Assembly (NCBI RefSeq): GCF_040807025.1
Contig: NC_090942.1
Span: 204,096,747-204,160,746, forward strand
Source of the DNA: Struthio camelus
Taxonomy: Eukaryota; Chordata; Aves; Struthioniformes; Struthionidae
Direction: 5' to 3'
DNA: 64,000 bases
Shown: in pieces, positions 1 through 9,747 of the stretch
Layout: each line of letters starts with the position of its first letter
Numbering within the stretch: the first letter of the stretch is position 1
Position numbers and translations under genes: made by a program
Notes under the pieces: generated by a model
What the model was told of the DNA's origin: nothing
What the model saw: the letters and a program-made list of their open reading frames with translations, nothing else
The model's database searches: none

Positions 1-371
1 TTCTTCACTTCCATTGAAAATATGTTAGAAATATGGAAATCAGAACAGATGCAACACCAGTGATCCAGAAAATATGAATCTATCCTCAGCAATCAGACAA
101 GAGTTATTCAGACTACGTTAAACATATTTAAGAGAAAATTCTTCCTGATTATATTAGAGAAACTTCTAACAAGTAATGCTAACTTCTACTGACAAGCACA
201 CACTGAGTCTCTCTAGAAGAGAAGGAGGCAGCTTCTGAGGGGAAAAAAAACCAACCAAATATGAAATGTCTCTCTTGAAAAGTTGCCTTACATCTTTGCA
301 AGTACAAAATCCTGTAAAAGATCCATACCTACCGTGTTTCAGTTTTTTTTCTTGTGTAAAAGTCATTTCCA

Positions 372-478
372 CTATAGCTGTCTTCCCTTTTTCCTCCTCT
401 TGTTTCTTCTCATGCTCTTGGTCATTTTTCTTGTTCCTCTCTTGCTTGTTCTTTCTCCTTCCCTTTTACCTGTGGCAG
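372..478. repeat. Polypyrimidine/polypurine tract
   Basis: About 105 bases are strongly pyrimidine-rich on the plus strand, being mostly C and T with few purines. The minus strand is therefore purine-rich and reads in one frame as a Lys/Glu/Gln-rich stretch that stops at a TAA at its upstream end. It ends near a GTAGGT that could serve as a minus-strand donor (about 333-328), but there is no convincing acceptor. I take it as a simple intronic tract. Confidence 0.5.
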
Positions 479-1222
479 CCCCTCCTACTTCCTTTTGAGC
501 CTACTGCTCTTTACTACTTCGCATACAAAGACCACAGGCATAAAAAAGGATCCTATACAAACACATCTCACGTTCACTTGTAAATTTCTTTCTTCTTCGC
601 TTCCAGTGAGTCCCTCTCACTGTGTCCTTAAAAAGACACCCAACCACTGCCCCACGTTCTCTGAGCTCAAACAATTTTGATACCGCTATGGTCCCTGCAT
701 ATCAGACTTGACACCTCCAAAATTCTGGTGTGTCCCTGTTAATCACACCAAAAATAAAAGTATAGTATTTCAAGAGAAAGCCCATGTTGGTTTTCTTAAG
801 ACAAACAAAGGCAATATTTGAAGGTAGCAAATACCATAAGTTCCCATATGTCTGTGATTATTTGTGACCATCTGTAACGACACAATAATCATACCACATC
901 TGAGAGATTAACTATCAACAGTGGGAATGTTATTTTTAAAAGTTTAAATAGGAAGTGAATTTCTAAATTATCTAATGAAGACAATTAGACAATAAACATA
1001 TCTAAGCTTTCAACTTCACAAGTCAAGCTCTGAAATTAGTTTTAAGATTAAGACAGTTTTAAAAAGCAACATTAATGACTGACTTCTTTTAAAAGAAAGC
1101 TTAGATGTATACTGTCATTTCTATAGCACAATAAGAAAGGTAGTAATACTTTTGCAAAAGGACATTCGGTAATATATGACCAAACTGAAGAACTCTATTA
1201 TTTGTTTGTTGAAAAACAGGTT

Positions 1223-1242
1223 AAAAAAAAAAAAAAAAAAAA
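1223..1242. repeat. Poly(A) run, 20 bases
   Basis: An uninterrupted run of 20 A residues on the plus strand within ZMYM2 intron 3. I do not recognise a retroposed body next to it. Confidence 0.9.
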
Positions 1243-2296
1243 CCTATGGGTTTTAATCGGTGTGTTAGCAAGTTAAGAAATTGGGTATTAACACGGGTCT
1301 ACTGCACCTGGATTTTAACTGTTCTAGATTTTCCTTTTAAAATGATCCTATTCAAGTTGAAGTTAAACCTGTGGCAAAAGTCATAATTTGTTTTCCCCAT
1401 GTCTAGCCTTATAGGGCAGTAGAATGTCAGTATGCATTAGAACTTCACCTTCATACTGAAAGATTTTAAACTGCGTATGTGAAAGCTTAAATTCTGTAGA
1501 ACATATTTCCAGAAGACCATTCACAGCTGCCCTATTTTGCCATTAGCGAGACCTGTTTACTTGCTAAACAGGAGACAATTTACTGCTGTTTTCATGCAGA
1601 TACAGAAATAAAACAGCCAACTCGTAACCTTAATTAATATTGCATAATACAATACATGTTATCACAGGTGACTCTAAATACCAACGTGTATATAACTTAC
1701 TGCAGGAACATGTGAGTACACAAATAACTTGGAGCTCATCTTGTTAAGCATCGTAAATACTGAGAACTGCTATTATGTAGTGTATTATGTTAGCTAACTA
1801 CTTGTATGATTTTAAGATCAGACTTTCAAATTCAGTTTGCTGCATACCAGATAAAATTCAGATGACAAGACAATAAAAATTAGCAAAATAATACTTATTT
1901 AAATAATTTGTTATACTAGTCAGAACTGCATAATAGTTTTATTAACAGGAAATGCAAAAAAAAGTACAAAAGTTGCATAGATGCTCTAACCTTTATTTGT
2001 GTGCATTAAAGGGGTACACTGACGTCATAAAGCAAGCTTTGCTTTTTAGATACATATACTTACATCTTAAGACGTCTGAAGGCATTACAGTTTATCCTAC
2101 CCAACACACTGTCATTGACTGATCATATTTTATTCCAGAGAGTAACGTACAGTTGTGATGGGGATGAAGGAAACCGAGCTCTTTTCTAATAATTAAAACT
2201 AAAAACACTATACAGCATAACTTCTAAAAACATTTTAATCAAATATTCTGTGTTTTCTTTTCAGCTTTTAAGGAAAATTTCAATATTATAACTTAC

Positions 2297-3156
2297 CAGG
2301 ATTATGATGAGTCACAGATTCTCCATTTTGAAATACATCTCCAGCCACACTCATCCTACCAGGATTGAAAGGTCCTACACCAGTCTTGGTCTGTGAAGTT
2401 AAAGATGGGGTGTATGTTTGTATATTAACACCAAAATTACTTGACTGCAGTCCGTTAGATACATCTCCCAAGTTGGAATTCTGCAATGATGTTACATGTG
2501 TAATCATTAAGTTCATGTCACGCCCTTCAGCATTTTCTAAATGACCATCACTCACAGAGCTCATAGGACCTGTTTCTAATGTGGTAACATTAGCAATCTG
2601 AATTTCAGAGTCTGGTTCTGTGGTTATACCACTATTACCAATTCCTGAATTTACCTTACTTCTTGAAAAACTGGAAGCTGAGAATTCCAGATCGGTGGTT
2701 CTGTTTTTACACTCTGGAAGTCTTCGTTCATTAAAACTGGAAGCGTTCTTCTCTTGTCCTTGATTTGTTTCAATATCTTCTTCATCATCAATAATAATAG
2801 TTTCACTTATACTCCCCTTTTGAGTATTTAAGTCTTTTGGAGGAGGAAGCATCTTGGAATCATTCCCTTGAAGGTCTTCATTTTTTGATGACGTAAACGC
2901 AGTGTTCCTTTGATCTGGTATCAGTGACGTAGAAGTTTGTGGAGCTTGTACAGGTTCAATAAAAACTACATCATCATCATCTTCTATAGGCGAGTTTTGG
3001 AATTTATTAGGTCTAGAAACTAAAGAACTGGGTGGACCTCCAAACGTATTTCCTACATTTGCGAGGCCCGTTGCCATGATGGTACTCCCTAGCAGACTAG
3101 GGGTATGTTCAGACAATTCTAATCCTCCCAGAGAACCTGTGTCCATTCCAGACCTG
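2297..3156 (-). CDS. ZMYM2: ZMYM2 first coding exon (N-terminal 283 residues, partial gene)
   Basis: This is the first coding exon of ZMYM2, a nuclear MYM zinc-finger protein that binds SUMO and associates with LSD1-CoREST-HDAC-type corepressors. Coding runs from the ATG whose A is at 3146 down to 2297: 283 codons plus one base (phase 1). The frame begins MDTGSLGGLEL and matches the vertebrate ZMYM2 N-terminus as I remember it, including the ATGLANVGN, EDDDDVVFIEP, SETIIIDDEEDIETNQGQ and GVNIQTYTPSLTSQTKTGVG blocks. The acidic-hydrophobic stretches at about residues 55-64 and 117-126 are SUMO-interacting-motif-like. The MYM zinc fingers lie in exons beyond the left edge. The exon ends in a consensus donor (GTAAGT, 2296-2291) and starts after a pyrimidine-rich acceptor ending in AG at 3157. 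Ten bases of 5'UTR precede the ATG. The open frame upstream of the ATG is intron. ZMYM5 shares this N-terminus in mammals, but it lacks part of this exon's sequence, so ZMYM2 fits better. Confidence 0.95.
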
Positions 3157-4291
3157 CTGTTTAAAGAAAAACACAAGGGGAGGGAGACCAACTTCAGAGT
3201 GAGATTTAACTTTCCAATAACAGTTTTTAAAATAACTATAGAATTAACATAGTTTCAGCTTTTACTTGTTTTCTCTTCCTGAGATCATCCAAAGAAAATA
3301 CTAGTTTTTTTTTTCCTTTCTAACACTACACTAGCAAGAGATATTGCCATTACCAACACTTCCCGCATAACAGCTACATGATTGTTTAGCAAAATACATA
3401 TACACACAGTGGAAACGGAATTCGTTGGCATTTATTACATGAGTTTGATTTCTCAGTCCCCCTCCCACCCTTTCATATAAAATGATCCTGTAACACTGCT
3501 TTTGTTTAACTGCAAAGCAAGAACAAGGTTTAGACAAGCAGATCATTTTGCATATTAATAGTAAATCATTTTGCATATTAATAACCGTGCAGTTCGACTG
3601 ATTTTCCTCCAGCTCCACATAGTCAGAAGCTCCTTACACAGCCCCAGCATAACTGAGGCACAGAAGCAAGAGCGCTTTGGAACTGCTGCATGCAATGAGA
3701 AGAGATCACCACCAAGTAACGGAGGATGCACAGCAACAGCTTGTTTCTAAGTCACTGCAGGAGGCAGCTCATCTGAGGCCCTGATTTTACTACCTCACGT
3801 TCCACTGAAGCTTTCAATAACTATCTCCTTTCTCACTTTCAGCATGAGATGCTCCTTCAGGCTCCTTCCCAGTTGTTACTTTGTTCATGGGTTTCTGTAT
3901 GCTGTTAGTAATTTTACAGTTTGAGGAGCCTGCTGTTTACAACTGTCAATTCTAGCACCAATTTCAAAGTATCAAAAGGCAAGCAGGTTAAATTATTTCT
4001 GTATCTGTAATTCCAAATAAGTATACAATCATATATATAATACAAACAATACAGAGAAACACCTCTGTAAAGAACATTTGTACCAGAAAGTTAGTAAATT
4101 AAGCCGATATTGATACCAAGAAAAATACAGACATAATCATCATATAATTTGGGTACGTTTTGGAGTATATGCTGATGGGCGATTCCAGCGAGCCTCTGTG
4201 CAAAGTTAGAAGCAGCTTTCCGTGTATTTTTATAAATCCTTTTTAAAGAAAAGTGAATAGGAGAAGTAGAAAAATGCTGTTCGTTACTTAC
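3157..4291 (-). other. ZMYM2: ZMYM2 intron 2
   Basis: This is the interval between the probable 5'UTR exon and the first coding exon on the minus strand. It starts with the donor GTAAGT (4291-4286) and ends with the acceptor AG at 3158-3157. If the inner donor at 4321 is used, the intron is 30 bases longer. Apart from a 19-bp tandem duplication at 3542-3583 I see no other feature. Confidence 0.6.
3542..3583. repeat. Two tandem 19-bp copies with a POU-like core
   Basis: The 19-mer ATCATTTTGCATATTAATA occurs twice in direct orientation (3542-3560 and 3565-3583), with four bases between the copies and no mismatch. Each copy contains TTTTGCATATTAAT, which resembles an octamer/POU-homeodomain element. 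It lies in ZMYM2 intron 2, about 0.4 kb upstream of the coding exon. Binding is inference only. Confidence 0.8.
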
Positions 4292-4411
4292 CCATGCAGA
4301 AATCCACTGCAACCTGTTTACCTTAATAAGTTACTCCAAGACTTTTCCCTCGCCTTTTCTGAGGAATCTGCTCTTGCATCAACTTGCTGCCCTCCACAAA
4401 AACACCGTGTT
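4292..4411 (-). other. ZMYM2: Probable ZMYM2 5'UTR exon with alternative donors
   Basis: On the minus strand a pyrimidine-rich acceptor (TTTTAACCCTGTTCCAG) precedes position 4411. A strong donor, GGTAAGTAA, follows 4292, giving a 120-nt exon. A second in-exon donor (AAG then GTAAAC, intron starting at 4321) would give a 90-nt exon. It lies about 1.1 kb upstream of the first coding exon and carries no ZMYM2 coding sequence, so it fits a 5'UTR exon. It contains a complete 18-codon uORF (ATG at 4379, stop TAA at 4325-4323), and the longer form adds a second ATG at its 3' end. I infer membership of ZMYM2 from strand, spacing and splice-site quality; no transcript was seen. Confidence 0.6.
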
Positions 4412-7400
4412 CTGGAACAGGGTTAAAACAAATATTAAATTTCTGAAACACTTTCTTCATCTCTAACCTCTTTGTACTAACTACTTTTATTAAACTTATT
4501 TCCTTCTAATTTACGGTTCAGATCTGATTTTTAGCACTGTCATTATACTATATTAGAGAGAATGTCTATCTATACAATTATTACCAAAAGTAAAGCATGA
4601 ACATTGTTGCTTATTCTAGATTTTCTACTTTGTCAACTCACATTTCCAGAATCCTTTATTTGGTACTATATAGATAGATGGAAAAAAAATATTGTTTGGC
4701 AAGAGACAAACATGACTGCAATTAAGTAATCAAATACTAGAATTAAAAAGTATATTTGAAATAAATAAAGGACGTAACTGCTTCAAATTGAGCTGTTGCC
4801 AGAAAAGAAGCCTTAGCAGTTATGCTACTTTTCCATTTACCATGTCAGCTTCCCCTATGCTTGTAGCAGATTATACAGTGTTTAAATCAAGACATGGCAA
4901 AGGGAAAATTGCAAAACATATATTATAAATCAGGCTTACAATGCAACATAAGCCTTACATTACTGATTTTTTCCAACTTGTATATACTGCACTGAAGTGA
5001 TACTTAACACAATGAGATTCAGGATTCTCACTCTGACCAGACATCTATAGCTTATGTTAATACATATGCCCATTCACAAGAGACTGAAAACGTTCAAAGT
5101 TCAAGCCTATATTTATTCTACAGGTTTTACAACAGTCATTAGGTTTCCCAGACTTAGCAGTGTTTTTACAATGGAGAGTATCAACTCGTGTAGTTATCTA
5201 CCGCTTGAGGACAGCCGTTAGAATTCCCAGGCAGTAAAGAGGCCCAGAGGAATAAATCTCAAATATTCTTCAAAGCATTTACAACATTATTCAAGCCCTC
5301 TTGTCCATTTACTAAGCTTCGGGGGGAAAAAAATAAAAAATCCAAACAGCAAAGCTGTGAACCAGATTAATCCTAAGAGGTGGTACCCTCTCTTCTAATT
5401 CCTTCGTATGTTAGCCTTATAGCTAAATGCCATTATATAACAGCATTTGAACAGTAATAAAGGTAACATTCCAGTGAAATGAAATACATTTTCTTACCAA
5501 AAAAATTGTATAATCAATGCAGTTCGTTTGCACCTCCCTGGAAATCAGTTGGTTACACTGAAGATTAATTTAATCCAATATTCTTTTACATATCACATTT
5601 TTCCCTATGGGGCTGAGTAATTCAAAGCCAGATTTTCCTATATCTCAGCTTTTGCTGAAAAGAATTCCTTTAGTTCATTGATTCTTAAAGTTTCTCAGTT
5701 TCATTTCACATATTTTCTTCCACAACAAGCACAAAAGCATCACAAGCATATAAAGCTTTTAATAAACCTTTAAATGTACCTGAACAGACGGGAGCAAAGA
5801 GAAAATCAGAATATCCCAAGATTATGCCTCAGTCCTGAATCAGATCTTTGCTATTCCTATTTTTACAGATCCTTAGTAGAAAGACAGACTCGGGTCTTAT
5901 CTTTGCTACACGTCACATGCGTGTATTGTAATACAGCATAAAATACACCTTTTTGCCTAAACACATTTTCCCCTCTCCCACAGGCTCTCCAAAAGAATTG
6001 TTTTAGTGACCTAAACGTATGTCAGTATGACATAAAAATAAGAAAAGCTTATGTGCTTAACTGTTACTGAACACAGTCATAAGTAAAATCTGCATATTTT
6101 CCTCATAAATATCATCTCCTACCTCTGTAAGGCTCGGCAATGAAATTTCAGAAACTCACAAAATTGCTTTTTGTAACAGCCTGCAACAGGATGGAGTTAG
6201 TTTTCTATGAATGTTTGCATTGATGAAGAATACAAAACTACACAAGGAATGTTGCAGTGAGTATTTTTAAAGTGAAGAACTACCAAAGGAGGAATAATCT
6301 ACAGAATGAAAATAAGAAATTTGGGGCAGGAAAGTAGGGAAAAAACACTCGCAGCCCGCAATTGCTAACAGTGAGAGATGCTTAATGAAAGAAACATGAT
6401 TGCTAGACTCCCATAAGATCGACTAGACTGACTGCTAGATGATTTGTTGAGACTTTGAAAAATAAAGGGAAAAAATCAAAAACAACAAGAAATGGTGAGA
6501 GTTAGTCTGCAAAGAATGCAAGTGTTAATGCTGCTGCAGAATGAGCTCAATGCTTTGTGGTAACATAGAGGCACCAATTCTATAGCCAGATGGAAACAGA
6601 AGCACCACCAACATACAACAGCCCTTCCTGAATCAGGCTTTGTATGTTCTCCTTCTAAATGAGGATACACCATGCATGTATAAAAGTCTTCATGATGAAA
6701 TAAATCATAATCCCATAGCTACACTCAAGGCTTTTACTGGAAGAAATAAAAGGCAAAATGCAGGGATTTCTCTAGCAGGATGGCAAATACCACAACTTCT
6801 AAGGCAGCCAGGCCCTACAAAATGCTTCGTAGGTCAATCTTAACAGAACAGATGAATGGAAAAGAAGTTTTAAATTTATCAGGAACTGGAGATTTGGGAG
6901 AGAGTCCTACATAAAGATTAATCAACTCTACCTCTCCACCTTTACCAAAGCTAAAATTGAGTTTAAACGCCTTTATTAAGGAATATTACTAACACCAGCA
7001 AGGAAGGTGGCAGAAACATAAGAGCACAGTCATGCTTACACACACTTAGAGCAAAGTCATAAAAATGAAGAGGAATTAAGTGAAATCCAGCTAAAACTAC
7101 TGCTCCAACTAAGCAGGGCACTTGGAACAGGCATCCAAACTAAGATCAACACACCTGCAATTCAGTCAAAAGCCTAAAAATTAAAAGGGAAAACTTGAAA
7201 GACTGGTTTTGGGAGAACACTTAGTAACTAAGATACCTCCAAAACTACACGGATTAATAAAACTGACGGGATAGTGTTATACTACAGTACAAACAATACA
7301 GGCACAAGAGTGATTGATTTGCCTGCGTGGAGGAACACCACGTTCTGTTTTAGCAAACCCGGGTCTTCACTAAATTATTTACCTCAACAGGTCCTGCGCT

Positions 7401-7499
7401 ACATTTAAATTCCATATTCAAGAAGAAGTGGCATATCAATGCTATACTCCCAATCGCTTCAACTTGATGATGACAACAAAGGCGTATGGAGGAACAAAA

Positions 7500-9660
7500 C
7501 GAGGCTGCAAAGGCTAAACACTAATAACTGAGGACTTCAACCACTATTGTTTAGACTGGGAGAAGAAGGCAGATACAAACAAGCAACGATGGAGGCAATT
7601 TCTTACCACGCTGCTGACTTAATTAGCCAGAAGGCTAATACAAAGAAAAAGAACTCTGGATCTTATTTTGAGCCATGCAACACAGTTCAAGATGTAATTA
7701 TCAAGATAACACTCCAGAAGAGCCCATTTTAACTCAAAGGAGAATGAAAAAAAATAATTCACTACTGCAACATTTGACGTCAAAAAGTAGAACGTAAATG
7801 TAACGAAGCCAGTTAAAAGGAAACGAAACGGAGCATCTAGCAAGACAAAAAGCTGCTCAAGAGCACGGAGGCCATTTAAAAACTCACATATGAATTAATT
7901 AACCACTCTAAAAAGACCCTAAGGCCACAATAGTTAAATGACTGAGTAAAGATGACTAGGAGGACGGGCTATTGAGCTATGTCAGAACAAAGGCCTGCAA
8001 CACAACTACCCTTGTACAATAGTAAAATTTTCCTAAAGGAAAGAGTACCCCCTGAAGTCTAAACCACAGCAGAAGACACAGAATACATTCTCTGCATTGA
8101 TGTGCTGTAAGGAAGAGATAGGGAAAATCACATCAAAGCTCTCTTTCTACGGGTCACGTCGGAACAAAGATACCATACTGAAGTGCCAATAGAAGAGGAT
8201 TTTAGAACAAATCACCAGGGCCATGTTGGCATTCACTTAAAATTTCTAAAGACAGTCAGTGGTTATATATTTCAGTATCCGTAACCACTTACTTAAACAA
8301 GAAGGTGATTAAAAACTGCCCAAATAATTACAGACGACAGTCCTATACCCATTGCTATAGAAATTGATAGAAACTACAGCTAAATAAATACTACAGCAAA
8401 ATATAAGATATGGGAAAGAACTAAAATGCATTTTGCAATGCAAAACTAACAACTCATGGGGCTATTAGAAAGGTCTTTTGAAAGATTTGCATGCTTGTTG
8501 ACCAGCACTAATTAAACCTGCATAGAGAAGCCATATTTCCAAAAGGCATTCAACAAGATTGCTCAATGAAGACTGCAGTGGAAATGATCTGTCATAAGAC
8601 TTGAGAAAGGGTCCTCTTGTGCATTTGTAATTATTTGAAGAGAAAGAAATAAATCATGCCTTGTTTCCTGTTATCACAATAAAGAGAAGTGACCCATAGG
8701 GTCCTTAAAGAAAAAGCTACAGGTTAACATATTCTACATAAATCAACTATAAAAAAGGACTACCAAAGTGACAGTTTCTTAATGATATAAAATTATTTGC
8801 AGTAGTTGAGAACAGAAACTGACTGGAAAGAACTGCAGAAGGGTATCACAATGCTGAACAATCAGACAGCGTAACGGGTAAAATTCGTTGGCAACAGATG
8901 GAAGACAAACAGGGAGAAAAGGTAACTACAAACAGACTTCTGATTTAGAGAAATCACTAAGATCCAGATTGCGATCACTCTGTGAAACCAAATCTACTTA
9001 GACATCAATGACCAGAGAGGAGAAACACAACCTCAGGAATTCTTAAAAGAAGAATTAAGAACAATACAGAAAATATCTGTTGCCACATGAAAAAGAAGCT
9101 GCTGAACTGTGTGAGGGTTTTTTGGTTTTGTTTGCTTTTTGTGTATTATATGAAAGGAAAAGTCTTCTCTTTGGAAAAGAAAGATGACTGATGAAAGGAT
9201 GATAAATCTGTAAAAATAAAGAATACAGAACAAACGGAAAGTTATGCCCACTATCTTATAACATACAAGCATAAAGGCAGCCAGTGAAAGTTACATATAT
9301 TAATCTATTTAATAATCTATTCTGTAGAAAGGCATTTTCTTTTCTTAATTGTGAAAGTGACTGCCACAAAACGCAACAGAGGCCAAAAAATGCAATCAGT
9401 TCAAACAGAAATCGGGCAAACTCATGAAAATAAACGCATTATTGACCATTAAAGACAGCAGTCCAAATGCAACTGTACAATCAGAAGTCCTTCAACAGTC
9501 AGTTGCTGAAAGCCAAAAGAATACACCTGCAGAAAAATCACACTAGACCTGCCAAGTTCCTACTCCTAGACATCACTGCTGCAAATAGATTACTGGACAG
9601 TCTACTAAGATAGTATACCAATTACTGTAACCTAGTAGAGTAATAATAATATGCTTATAC
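7500..9660 (+). mobile_element. Ancient CR1/L3-type LINE relic, plus orientation
   Basis: Several stretches in order resemble the reverse-transcriptase part and 3' region of amniote CR1/L3 elements as I remember them. They include an AAAAGGCATTCAACAAG block near 8540 (the 'aaggcttttgacaag' region), a GAACTGCAGAAGGGTATCACAA block near 8830, an ACAGAAAATATCTG block near 9065, a TTGGAAAAGAAAGATGACTG block near 9171, a CAACAGAGGCCAAAA block near 9374 with an ATTATTGACCATTAAAGAC-like stretch near 9440, and an AGATTACTGGACAGTCTAC tail near 9588. All frames are broken by stops and indels, so it is inactive. The left boundary is uncertain and may extend toward 7.2 kb. Confidence 0.65.
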
Positions 9661-9704
9661 ACAAAAGAAATGGCGCTAGTCTCATGAATGTTTCACCCAC
9701 TTAC

Positions 9705-9747
9705 CAAAATCTGAATTTTGGCCTATCCTTGTAAGGCTGACTTTAGT
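9705..9747 (-). other. Possible 43-nt non-coding exon in ZMYM2 intron 1
   Basis: On the minus strand a strong pyrimidine tract ending in CCCCAG (acceptor AG at 9749-9748) is followed after 43 nt by a consensus donor, G then GTAAGTGG (intron starting at 9704). The block contains stops in more than one frame, so if used it would be a 5'UTR or cryptic exon. It abuts the 3' end of the old CR1 element. Only splice-site quality supports it. Confidence 0.3.

Larger units (their letters stand above)
1..2296 (-). other. ZMYM2: ZMYM2 intron 3 (partial)
   Basis: This is AT-rich sequence downstream of the first coding exon, in the gene's direction. The next coding exon, which in ZMYM2 continues with a DSWISQ-type sequence and leads into the zinc fingers, is not visible, so the intron runs past the left edge. 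It holds a pyrimidine-rich tract near 370-480 and a 20-base A run at 1223-1242. I see no other gene. Confidence 0.8.

Noticed and set aside
3147..3191. 15-codon extension ahead of the ZMYM2 ATG
   Set aside because: It crosses the splice acceptor at 3157 and is mostly intron sequence. The MDT start matches the conserved ZMYM2 N-terminus.
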